The translations under genes and the position numbers were made by a program. Source: Brasilonema angustatum HA4187-MV1 (lineage in GTDB: Bacteria > Cyanobacteriota > Cyanobacteriia > Cyanobacteriales > Nostocaceae). From it: a stretch of DNA of 64,000 bases. Numbering within the stretch: position 1 is the stretch's first letter; every line of letters begins with the position of its first letter. The DNA is taken from NCBI GenBank assembly GCA_019359695.1, contig JAHHGV010000029.1, forward strand, positions 52,964-116,963, written 5' to 3'. The notes under the pieces were generated by a model. The model worked only from the letters and a program-made list of their open reading frames with translations, had not been told where the DNA came from and did no database searches. Positions 36,733-44,597 of this stretch are shown piece after piece.

Positions 36733-36894
36733 TAAAATATCCAGTAATTTTTGTTCAACACCCCCCGCTATTAGTCGCCCTTTAAATTCGCATAGCACGC
36801 TAAAATCAAAGCCGGGGTCGGTTAGTTCTAGAGAAAGTGGGTACTTCCAATCAATTCGACCGCGCACTGCATCTGCTGCTTGCCTGTCAGTCAT
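36733..36894 (-). pseudogene. IS1182-type transposase remnant, first piece
   Basis: An ATG at 36894 on the minus strand starts MTDRQAADAVRGRIDWKYPL, then LELTDPGFDFSVLCEFKGRL, the conserved N-terminal region of IS1182-type transposases. The frame runs to the IS630 boundary at 36733 and continues at 35556. The element is inactive. Confidence 0.78.
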
Positions 36895-36987
36895 GTCGTT
36901 ATCTCACTTCAGGGACTTCCAAAAAATAAATTAATCAACAAAAACTAAGAAGCCAAGTATAGAAAATAATGAGAATTATTTTTAGGG

Positions 36988-37022
36988 GGAGGAGAAAGGG
37001 GTTGCCAACCCCTTTCTCCTCC
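36988..37022. repeat. Subterminal hairpin of the ISAzo13 element, left
   Basis: The 16-bp arms (GGAGGAGAAAGGGGTT and its complement) enclose a 3-base loop. Such a hairpin could block read-through into the IS or be bound by transposase. Confidence 0.7.
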
Positions 37023-37129
37023 TTAAATATTCATGAAAAGCTTTGCACTCTTTAATAAATGTAAGGTGCATGGTAATAATTAATATTGATAATTAAAGAG
37101 TCAAAATATTCTAGTAATGATGATTTAAA

Positions 37130-38384
37130 TTAGGTGCTTCCACAACAGATATCAACAAACCACTTACCTAAATTGGGAAACTTTTCATGTGTAGAATTAG
37201 TGAGACGGGCTACTTGTTTTTCAATAGCAGACATAGCTTGATTGGTAAGCTTAACTCCAGTTTCATAAGTTTGAGTTACTAATTTAACTACAGGATGCTT
37301 TCCTTTCCATGTCATATTTTGAGCAAATTTTAAAGCTGTCTCTACTTCATCCAAAATACTACCATTCCAATATTTCTCTAGTATCCCCCATGTTCTCTCA
37401 ATTGGGTTATATTTACTGTGATAGGGTGGATAGTAGGCTAAAGTATATTAAGTTGGTTAGATTGAGCGAATTCCACTATACGCTTCATGAACTGGGTACG
37501 TCTAGAATTATTCTCTCCTCCATTATCTTGATTAAGAATAAGTGTTTTTATATCTGAAAATCGCCAACTTTCACTTTCCCAAAAATCCTCCAATATATCA
37601 ACAATAAAATCACTCGTTACCTGAGACTCTGTAAAGTATAAAAATAGTTCATCTAACTCTGGAAGAAATATCCCATAAGGAGTTACAGTTGTTTTTAGGT
37701 TATAATCATGGTCTTCAGTCTCGGTAAAAGCTCTATTTCTGCCCCCTCTATCAAAAGACCCAATGTTCACACGAGCTTTGGCATCAAGGCTAAGACGTAA
37801 AATGCTTTTATCATCTAAAGCTGATTGATTAACTACCGCTAGTTGCTCAAAGATTGCTAAGTTTGCTGGAATTTTTTTTGAGGAAGAACTTTTGCTACTC
37901 GTTTGAGTCGATAACCTAAATAATTCAATTTAACGCGAATTGTTTCTTCGGTCGGTAACTGTTCATCACTATAATCGAACTTCTCAATTAATAGCTTTCT
38001 CACTTGACTTGCAGTTAGTCGCGTATACAGCCTTTGACTTTTAAAGCTTGGATCGGTTTGGCTTTGTGAATCAACCAATTTCTTGATATCCTCTAAAAGG
38101 GTTGGTAAGTGTTCTTCTGCTTTCCAGCGCCCTTTTAGAGAATAATTATCTACACAAGTAATCCCAGTTGTTAGTTCTTTGATTCCTTTACGGATAGTAT
38201 TTCTATCCCACCCCAATTCTTTTTGAGCCAGCAGTTGGCCTCCGTAACCTAATTCCATCACGACTTGTGCTTGAAACCGCCGTCGTGCTGCTCCTTTGAG
38301 TTGGCTTGCTGTTTCGTTAAACAATTTTTTGGCTGAATCAGTTAATTCTATCAACACTCGCAACACCCAAAAATTCCGTTCCAA
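37130..38384 (-). pseudogene. ISAzo13 transposase, frameshifted
   Basis: It is read in three pieces. 38384-37857 gives the N-terminus (FQAQVVMELGYGGQLLAQKE). An eight-A tract at 37878-37871 then allows a -1 shift (QKKFQQT stop, or QKKIPANLAIFEQLA open), which joins the next piece up to 37438 (RLSLDAKARVNIGSFDRGG, LNQDNGGENNSRRTQFMKR). A second, non-slippery shift near 37435 joins YYPPYHSKYNPIERTWGILE, the region with the last acidic residue, and runs to 37130. The A-tract shift may be programmed; the second one inactivates the gene. Confidence 0.75.
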
Positions 38385-38403
38385 ATTGAATTTACTACAA
38401 AAA

Positions 38404-38442
38404 GGAGAAGTAGAAGCAGCCGACCGCTGCTTCTACTTCTCC
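38404..38442. repeat. Subterminal hairpin of the ISAzo13 element, right
   Basis: The 17-bp perfect arms (GGAGAAGTAGAAGCAGC and its complement) enclose the 5-base loop CGACC. Confidence 0.75.
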
Positions 38443-38520
38443 AGCCTAACAATGATTATCATTCTTGCAGTTGGTGATTTTATTGCTTGGAAGTTCCTCG
38501 GGCTACGGCTTTCCGGCTAT

Positions 38521-38579
38521 TTGCAGTAAATCAGTGTTTGTTTGCAAATAATGTGGTTTGGTTGCAGCGATTGTGGTTT
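38521..38579. repeat. Direct repeat array, left part (consensus TTGCARNTAATGTGGTTT)
   Basis: Copies lie at 38521 (diverged), 38542-38559 and 38562-38579. They have the same orientation and motif as those at 39788-39880. With the IS630 between removed they form one continuous array. Arrays of about 20-bp direct repeats are the usual transposase-binding sites at ends of Tn7-like elements, including CRISPR-associated ones in cyanobacteria. No transposition genes of that kind are in the window. Confidence 0.55.
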
Positions 38580-38721
38580 CATATCATGTTCGCATAATCG
38601 CTTATGATAAAATTAAGAAATGCAACTATGAAATATGCCAAAACGGATAAGTATAACCACACATTTAAAGATTTCTGAGTTAGAACAACTCTACCGTCAA
38701 GCGAAAACCGGGGTAGAAAGT

Positions 38722-38763
38722 CGTAAAGCTCGCCGGGGGAAGCTTCCCCCGGCAGACTTTACG
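38722..38763. repeat. 42-bp palindromic micro-insertion in a transposase gene
   Basis: The outer arms CGTAAAG and CTTTACG enclose GCCGGGGGAAGCTTCCCCCGGC, a 22-bp palindrome written in halves as GCCGGGGGAAG and CTTCCCCCGGC. The gene reads through correctly if 40 nt with one copy of CGT are removed, so the element made a 3-bp target duplication. Confidence 0.7.
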
Positions 38764-38893
38764 TCAATATCAAGTTATATGGTTATTAGCACAAGGGAAA
38801 AAAACGGAAGAAATTGAGGAACTCACAGGCTATAGCAGAACATGGATATACGCACTGGTAAAAAGGTATAACGAATTTGGCGTTGAAGGATTA

Positions 38894-38924
38894 GGCGATT
38901 GCCTACGGCAGAGCTACGCTTAAC
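38894..38924. repeat. Very small dispersed repeat inside a HIP1 site in a transposase gene
   Basis: It is the inverse of 4741-4771, identical over 31 bp. The 24-nt core lies between GGCGAT and CGCC. Without it the transposase reads GLGDRRCENQG across GGCGATCGCC. Confidence 0.75.
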
Positions 38925-39787
38925 GCCGTTGTGAAAATCAAGGAGCAACTCCCTTAATAGATGACATTCACCAAGCACAGCTATGGCAAGCTTTGCAGTC
39001 AAACGCCCCAGATGGGGGATTCTGGAATGGGCGAAAAGTTGCGGATTGGTTGAGTGAAGTCATTGGGAAAAAGATTAGTAGATACAGGGGATGGGAGATA
39101 TTACGACAGATGACTTTTAGGCTACGAGTACCTCGCCCATCTCACATAGAAAGTGACCATTTTGAGCAAGAAGCTTGGAAAAAAAACTAGCCGAAGAAGT
39201 TACTCAAAGCGGCTTACCCAGAAGCGGAAGTTGAACGAGGCGTGCGAAGATGAACATCGTTTAGGACTCAAGCCAATAAAACGACTACGTCTATGTTCCT
39301 GAAGGCGAAACACCAATTGCCAATGTTAACTGGAGATACAAGTGGTTATGGTTGTATGCATTTGTACATCCCCAAACTGGAGAAACTTATTGGTGGATTC
39401 TTCCTTATGTAAATACAGAACTTTTTAATCAGGTTTTAGCAGATTTTGCTCGTGAATTCAGTTTAGGTGCGAACAAACACATTCTTTTAGCTGTTGACCA
39501 AGCTGGATGGCATACCAGTAAAGAACTAGAACTTCCGTCCGGGCTGCATTTGACATTTTTGCCCTCCCATTCACCCGAGTTACAACTCTTCAGTTAGATT
39601 GTGGACTTTGGTAAACGAACCAATCGCTAATCGAACATTTGAGACACTTGATGATTTGGAGGAAATTTTATTTCATCGGTGTCAATCTTTACTTCAGCAG
39701 CAAGATTTGATTCAAGGGTTAACAGGCTTTCATTGGTGGATTCAAATTGGAGCTTAATCGTAAGTGATTTACCGAACATGATATCAT

Positions 39788-39880
39788 TTGCAGATAATGT
39801 GGTTTTGAGACCCCTCTTATTTGCAGTTAATGTGGTTTCAATTTTGACTTGTTTGCAGTTTCATCTCCCGATGTTTGCAG
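39788..39880. repeat. Direct repeat array, right part
   Basis: Copies lie at 39788-39805 and 39821-39838 (TTGCAGATAATGTGGTTT and TTGCAGTTAATGTGGTTT), with shorter TTTGCAG starts at about 39852 and 39874. The array ends about 15 bp before the stop codon of the kinase gene. Confidence 0.55.
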
Positions 39881-39894
39881 TTCGCTACACCTAC

Positions 39895-41727
39895 TTAACT
39901 GCTCAGATTTACCTTCAATATAATAGATGTCGGTGTCCTTTTATCATTATTGCTAATTCTACTAAAAATAAAGTAAAAAATAATACCTAATATTATTACG
40001 CTCGCTAAAGTAATACCTGCAATCAGCAAGGTGTTGAGAGATTTTTTTTGAGGTGTTGCTTGATCTTTTTTTGGCTGAAAGATTGTTTGTTTTGGTATCT
40101 GCTGTTGCCCTTGATTAGAAACAGGTCGTTGTTGATATATTGTACTTTCAGGTGTATTCTGGGGTATATTTGTCGAATGCTGACTATTAGTAGCACGAGG
40201 TTGCTGTTGCATAATCGTGTTATCGACAACCTGTTGTCCACTAGGATTGGTATCGGGTCGCGGTTGAAATAAGGTTTTATCTGGTGGTTGTCTGTCACCG
40301 CTACTAGCACGCGGTTGAAAAATAGTACCTTCGGGTGTCGGCTGTGGAGTATTAGAAGGTCGGACTTGGGCAATAGTACCTTCGGGTGCCTGGTGTGGGG
40401 TATTAGAAGGTCGGATCTGGGCAATAGTACCTTCGGGTGTCGGCTGTGGAGTATTAGAAGGTCGCATCTGTGCAATAGTACCTTCGGGTGCCTGCTGTGG
40501 AGGTGGATTAGATACAGGTTGGTGCGGTGGTGGTTGCAATGGTTTGTTAATTGTTTCCTCATTGGAACCGGGTTGAGGTGTTTGTAATAACGGCGGTTGC
40601 AATGGTTTATTAATTGTTATATCTTGAGAACCTGGTTGAGGTTTGTTTTGCGGTGATGATTGTGGTGTTCTATCAACTGTCTCATCGTTTGATGCTTGAA
40701 TTGGTTTGGCAGCAGTTTCGCCATCCGAACTACCAGGCAGTTGCTGTGATACTGGTTGAACAATTGTTGTATTTTTAATAGTAATTTTCGTTACGGGTTT
40801 AATAGCCGCTTCCAATGCTTGACCGAGTTCTTGCACTGATTGAAAGCGGTTGATTGGATTTTTTTGCAGACATTTAATCACCACAGCTTCTAATTCTGAA
40901 GGTAATTGCTCACACCCTGGTTGTTCGCTTAATGGTCTAGGTGGTTCGTAGCTATGAGCCAGTAACCATGAAGATTCACTGATATTATTACCTTGAATGC
41001 TTAACCCAAAAGGGTCTGCGGTACTAAGCATTTCATAAAGAATGATTCCCAAACTGTAAATATCAGCAGTTACATCTATATTTTTTTGGTTCTGAATTTG
41101 TTCGGGTGACGAATAGCGAAGCGTGCCAATAAAAGTTTTAGTGATATTTGTTAACTCGGAAGACTCATTGTAAATTTTAGCAATCCCAAAATCTAAAATC
41201 TTTACCAACTCACCAAAATCTGTAGGAACTAAAAAAATATTATCTGGTTTCAAGTCGCGATGAATAACCTTGATGCGCTCTGTGGTCTTACCATTGCGTT
41301 GCATGACTACCCCTCGGTGGGCAAGCTGCAAACCCTTGCACACCTGTGTCATAATTGTTACCACACGTTCCGGTGGTAATTGTCTTTCGCGCATCAGCAG
41401 TTGACGTAGTGTTTGCCCCTGCAGGTACTCCATGACATAAAATGGATAACCTTCTGTAGTCACACCACAGTCGCTAATTTCGATGATATGGTCGCTTTGT
41501 AGGGCAGCACAAATTGCAATTTCCCGCTCAAAGCGTTTTCTCATTTCGCCAGATGCAACCAATTTGTCTTTAAGCAGTTTAAGGGCTACATCTTTACCAA
41601 CCCGCGTATCTGTGGCAAGGAAGACTTCTCCCATACCACCTCCACCTAACCGTTTCTCTAAACGATAACGCTGGTTATCACCAATCAAGCGATTTATCCA
41701 AGAATTATTTGATGGTGGTGAGTTCAT
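39895..41727 (-). CDS. Hanks-type Ser/Thr protein kinase with repeated Thr-Ile motifs and C-terminal membrane anchor
   Basis: The protein has 610 residues. The kinase domain covers residues 20-290 with glycine loop GGGGMGEV (28-35), VAIK-type Lys50, HRDLKPDN (156-163) and DFG (179-181), all intact. Residues about 330-560 are a Pro/Gln/Thr-rich linker with some twelve copies of acidic-x-Thr-(Ile/Val) spaced 15-30 residues apart (EETINKPLQPP, EGTIAQMRPSNTPQ and relatives); part is a near-perfect tandem repeat at DNA level (about 40320-40500). A single membrane helix (LLIAGITLASVIILGIIFYF) lies at about 572-592. The kinase is cytoplasmic and tethered by its C-terminus. The Thr motifs could be autophosphorylation and FHA-docking sites. 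It is at the edge of the injection-system locus and diverges from the DUF4255 gene. Confidence 0.88.
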   Translation of the reverse strand: MNSPPSNNSWINRLIGDNQRYRLEKRLGGGGMGEVFLATDTRVGKDVALKLLKDKLVASGEMRKRFEREIAICAALQSDHIIEISDCGVTTEGYPFYVMEYLQGQTLRQLLMRERQLPPERVVTIMTQVCKGLQLAHRGVVMQRNGKTTERIKVIHRDLKPDNIFLVPTDFGELVKILDFGIAKIYNESSELTNITKTFIGTLRYSSPEQIQNQKNIDVTADIYSLGIILYEMLSTADPFGLSIQGNNISESSWLLAHSYEPPRPLSEQPGCEQLPSELEAVVIKCLQKNPINRFQSVQELGQALEAAIKPVTKITIKNTTIVQPVSQQLPGSSDGETAAKPIQASNDETVDRTPQSSPQNKPQPGSQDITINKPLQPPLLQTPQPGSNEETINKPLQPPPHQPVSNPPPQQAPEGTIAQMRPSNTPQPTPEGTIAQIRPSNTPHQAPEGTIAQVRPSNTPQPTPEGTIFQPRASSGDRQPPDKTLFQPRPDTNPSGQQVVDNTIMQQQPRATNSQHSTNIPQNTPESTIYQQRPVSNQGQQQIPKQTIFQPKKDQATPQKKSLNTLLIAGITLASVIILGIIFYFIFSRISNNDKRTPTSIILKVNLSS

Positions 41728-41974
41728 TGAGGGAAACCCATCCTGTCTTTTAATAAAGTTTTTTGATCAACCTAAATGTATTAACATAGTTAGATAATTA
41801 ATAAACTATACTAATAATAATTTAGAATTTAGTTAATACGATACTAATATATTCTATATAGATTTGACATTATACTATCGTCTAAATCACAAAATGTGTC
41901 CAAAATGCGTGGCCAATCTACAATTATTCTTAAAATAAGTCTATTTTTGTAAGAAAAATTAAACTGAATGCCGA

Positions 41975-42005
41975 GAAACCCGGTTTCTTTAAGAAACCGG
42001 GTTTC
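41975..42005. repeat. Dispersed hairpin repeat
   Basis: GAAACCCGGTTTC, then TTTAA, then GAAACCGGGTTTC: 13-bp arms, nearly perfect, between the divergent kinase and DUF4255 genes. As it precedes both starts it is not a terminator for either; it is a common type of repeat in Nostocales. Confidence 0.6.
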
Positions 42006-42086
42006 TGATAGCTAGCATTTGGAACTCAAATAGGATTGCTATAGTCTCAGGTATGATGAATTGGGGGATTGCCATGAGGAAGCAGG

Positions 42087-43358
42087 ATGAGTAATGCGCT
42101 CTCTATAGCCACCGTCACAGCAGTGATAAAAAACCTGCTGGAAAATGGTTTAGTAAGTGACGCGATCGCAGCGAGTGTTGGTGATGTACTTGTAACGGCG
42201 TTGCCACCAGATAAAATTCAAGTGGGAACTGACGAGCGTGCGCAAATCAACCTTTTTTTATATCACGTCACGCAAAATCGTAACGTAGATTGGATATCTC
42301 AAGAATACCGCAGTCCTTATAGCACCAGCAACACATACTCGACCAATCCACCCTTAGCTCTTGACCTACACTATGTATTAACGGCTTACGGTCCCAAAGA
42401 TTTTCAAGCGGAGATTTTACTGGGGTATGCAATGCAAATGTTGCATAAATTACCTACTATTACATCTGAAACTATAGAAAATGCTTTGAAAAATGCAGCC
42501 GAGACAAGTACGTCTGGTGTATTTTCACAAGCTATTACAGGTTTGTCTGTATCTAATCTAGCTCTTAAAGTTGGGCAAATCAAAGTTAGTCCAGCATTCT
42601 TGAATATGGAAGAAACTTCCAGAATTTGGTCTGCCCTGCAAACGAATTATCGCCCTTCGGCTACTTATCAGGTGTCAATGGTTCTGATAGAGAGTGATAG
42701 TACCGATAAATCAGAGGTTCTTAACTTGGTGTTATCAGAACCAAGTATCGAACAAATAACAACGCCTTCTTCACAAGCAGGAGCTAATATTACTGTAGGC
42801 AGTACACTATTAATTCGGGGTAAGCGACTGCGCGGTGATATTACCAAAGTTCGACTGAGTAATATAGATAAATTATTTACACCTTTTGATGTTCAAGATA
42901 CACAAGTAAGTCTACAAGTACCTCCATTACGCGCAGGTGTGCACACTGTACAAATTATACATGAAACGATGAGAAGTACAGAGCAACATAATCTCGTCGA
43001 ATCAAATGTTATGGCATTTGTGCTACATCCAAAAATTACCGTAGAGACACGTACAGTACAGTCTCTACAGAGTAATAATGGGGATTTACGCTCAATAGAC
43101 ATCAGCGTTAAATTTAGTCCAAAAGTTGGTAAAGACCAAAGAGTTATATTACAACTAAATCGAATATCAAATAATGAGGCGATCGCGTACTCTTTATTAG
43201 CACCAGCACAAACAGAAGATACTGACACTATCACAGTACCTCTTAAAAACATCAAACCAGGAGAGTACTTAGTGCGGGTAAAGGTAGATGGAGCAGAGAG
43301 TGCACTATCCAAAAACCCAAGCGGGGAATATGACTCACCAAGAATCACAATTAAATAA
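42087..43358 (+). CDS. DUF4255 (Pvc16/Afp16-like) tube-and-sheath cap protein with IPT/TIG domain
   Basis: The protein has 423 residues. The N-terminal 190 match DUF4255 (IATVTAVIKNLLENG, INLFLYHVTQNRNVDW, LALDLHYVLTAYG, EILLGYAMQMLH), the family of Pvc16/Afp16 proteins that end the tube and sheath of contractile injection systems. Residues about 228-320 form an IPT/TIG immunoglobulin-like domain (GSTLLIRGKRLRGDITKVRL), and a further beta-rich domain ends the protein. The extra domains are common in cyanobacterial versions. It is a clear marker for an eCIS. It lies at the far end of the locus and is oriented opposite to the baseplate genes. Confidence 0.87.
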   Translation: MSNALSIATVTAVIKNLLENGLVSDAIAASVGDVLVTALPPDKIQVGTDERAQINLFLYHVTQNRNVDWISQEYRSPYSTSNTYSTNPPLALDLHYVLTAYGPKDFQAEILLGYAMQMLHKLPTITSETIENALKNAAETSTSGVFSQAITGLSVSNLALKVGQIKVSPAFLNMEETSRIWSALQTNYRPSATYQVSMVLIESDSTDKSEVLNLVLSEPSIEQITTPSSQAGANITVGSTLLIRGKRLRGDITKVRLSNIDKLFTPFDVQDTQVSLQVPPLRAGVHTVQIIHETMRSTEQHNLVESNVMAFVLHPKITVETRTVQSLQSNNGDLRSIDISVKFSPKVGKDQRVILQLNRISNNEAIAYSLLAPAQTEDTDTITVPLKNIKPGEYLVRVKVDGAESALSKNPSGEYDSPRITIK

Positions 43359-43381
43359 TAGACATCGACCGAATTTAAACG

Positions 43382-43411
43382 TGTAGAGACGTTCCATGGA
43401 ACGTCTCTACA
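43382..43411. terminator. Palindromic bidirectional terminator-like repeat
   Basis: A perfect 30-bp palindrome (TGTAGAGACGTTCCA and its complement) is followed by a T-rich run, between the convergent DUF4255 and DUF4157 genes. The sequence type is also a dispersed repeat in Nostocales. Confidence 0.6.
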
Positions 43412-43443
43412 TTATTTTTCACGCACCAAAAACAAATTTGTAA

Positions 43444-44307
43444 TTACATCATTTCTTCCTGTTGGCCACCACCGCCACCACCCATAAAGCTATCTGCAAC
43501 ACCACCTAACATACTGCCAGCCATTCCTCCAAGCGGACCAAGCATTCCGCCAAGCGCTCCACCGAGACCTGACATCATACCTCCACCACCTTGTTGACCA
43601 CCGCCACCGCCCATCATTCCTCCTAAGGCGCTTAACCCACCCATTAACAAGGGTAAGAAACACTGAACGGGTTCGGTGCTATTTTGGATTGGCGGGATAG
43701 TTTTGAAGCTGCTAGTTGCGCCAGGAACTTGTACCTGCTCACCCTTGGCAGCTCTTGCTCCAATTTGGTCAGCTTCTGTTTCTAAACTGGGGTCAGCATT
43801 GATAGGGGCACCTTTACTTTGGTGTGGTACAGCGACTCTTCCGGCTCTTTGTTGTACGACATGCGTAAGTTCATGTCCTAACAAAGCTTGCCCTGAAGAA
43901 CTTTGCGGGTTATATTGTCCAGGGGCAAAGTGAACATTATTGCCTTGAGTAAAAGCTAAAGCACCCATTGATTTGGCTTGAGGGCTGTCTGTATGGATAC
44001 TGACATCGCCAAAACTTGTTCCAAAAGAATTTTCCATCTTTGACTTAACTGGTGCAGGCATCGAACCACGAGCACCAGAGGATGAATTTTGATTAGTTTG
44101 GTTTTGTTTTGAAGGTTGAGCAGATTCTGACTTCATTTGGGTGATACTGTGACCAAAACGTTTTGCCTGTTTTAGTTGAGTATTTAAGTCTGAGTGCTGA
44201 GCATCTGACTTACTTTGCACGGCAAACCCACGACCTTCAAATTGATTATCTGAGGTTGCAGTGTCTGTTGAGGTAGACTTTTTCTGAAGAAGTTTTTGAG
44301 TATTCAT
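43444..44307 (-). CDS. eCIS-associated DUF4157 protein with shared N-terminal signature
   Basis: The protein has 287 residues. Residues 25-58 carry the signature shared with the next two genes (GRGFAVQ, then DLNTQLKQAKRFGHSITQM). Residues about 88-160 are DUF4157, the eCIS core domain, with FGTSFGDVSIHTDSPQAKSM and a zinc-peptidase-like HELTHVVQQ (145-153). The C-terminal 85 residues are a Gly/Met-rich low-complexity tail (GGGGQQGGGGMMSGLGGALG). DUF4157 proteins are constant partners or cargo of eCIS, and the HExxH motif suggests proteolysis, perhaps self-processing. It converges with the DUF4255 gene. Confidence 0.85.
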   Translation of the reverse strand: MNTQKLLQKKSTSTDTATSDNQFEGRGFAVQSKSDAQHSDLNTQLKQAKRFGHSITQMKSESAQPSKQNQTNQNSSSGARGSMPAPVKSKMENSFGTSFGDVSIHTDSPQAKSMGALAFTQGNNVHFAPGQYNPQSSSGQALLGHELTHVVQQRAGRVAVPHQSKGAPINADPSLETEADQIGARAAKGEQVQVPGATSSFKTIPPIQNSTEPVQCFLPLLMGGLSALGGMMGGGGGQQGGGGMMSGLGGALGGMLGPLGGMAGSMLGGVADSFMGGGGGGQQEEMM

Positions 44308-44597
44308 TGTTGATTATAGGTATAATATTGAACAATAAATATATTAATCGGAGCGACCTGCTTACATAAGCGATAAATTGCTTACTACCAAGTATCCAAA
44401 ACTAGTGAGATGAAATTCTAAATTATAATTGAATTGCAATACCCGAAATTATAGCTCAATTGATTTGCTGAAAATCCTGCAAAAGATTAGACTTAAGTCT
44501 AATCTTTTGTGTTGACTTACTTAATAATGGTTTTAAGATAGAAGAAATAGAGTATTAATGATTAAAGCTTAGTCAAAGTATCTGTATATATAGCCGA

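Larger units (their letters stand above)
36965..38466 (-). mobile_element. ISAzo13-family insertion sequence
   Basis: Ends at 36965-36987 and 38444-38466 are inverted repeats, 18 of 23 matching (AATnATGAnAATnATTnTTAGG). Just inside each end is a long perfect hairpin (36988-37022 and 38404-38442). The hairpins have different sequences but the same purine/pyrimidine-rich build. The body is one broken transposase gene on the minus strand. The left end also resembles a Fur box, but symmetry with the other end explains it better as a terminal repeat. Confidence 0.65.
38635..39757 (+). pseudogene. IS630 transposase (B), multiply disrupted
   Basis: The frame starts MPKRISITTHLKISELEQLY. A 40-nt palindromic insertion after codon 29 shifts the frame; a 24-nt repeat at about 38900 adds an in-frame TAA; an eight-A tract at 39179-39186 causes a -1 shift (EAWKK then KLAEEVTQ); further indels follow near 39225-39260. 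The C-terminal half is well preserved (WRYKWLWLYAFVHPQTGETY, LLAVDQAGWHTSKELELPSG, then the region of the last catalytic Glu). It was clearly once a complete IS630 transposase of about 350 residues. Confidence 0.82.
38582..39783 (+). mobile_element. IS630-family insertion sequence (B), decayed
   Basis: The terminal inverted repeats at 38582-38608 and 39757-39783 share about 22 of 27 positions (TATCATGTTCG at both outer ends). The insertion is at TA and splits the 18-bp repeat array. The one transposase gene inside is heavily broken. Confidence 0.8.

Noticed and set aside
36962..36985. Fur-box-like AATAATGAGAATTATT
   Set aside because: The same pattern is inverted at 38444-38466, so it is better explained as the ISAzo13 terminal repeat; no iron gene is near.
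38446..38464. Fur-box-like AATGATTATCATT
   Set aside because: It is the opposite terminal repeat of the same ISAzo13 element.
38521..39880. CRISPR array
   Set aside because: Repeats are too short and irregularly spaced (20-35 bp), partly diverged, and no cas gene is present.
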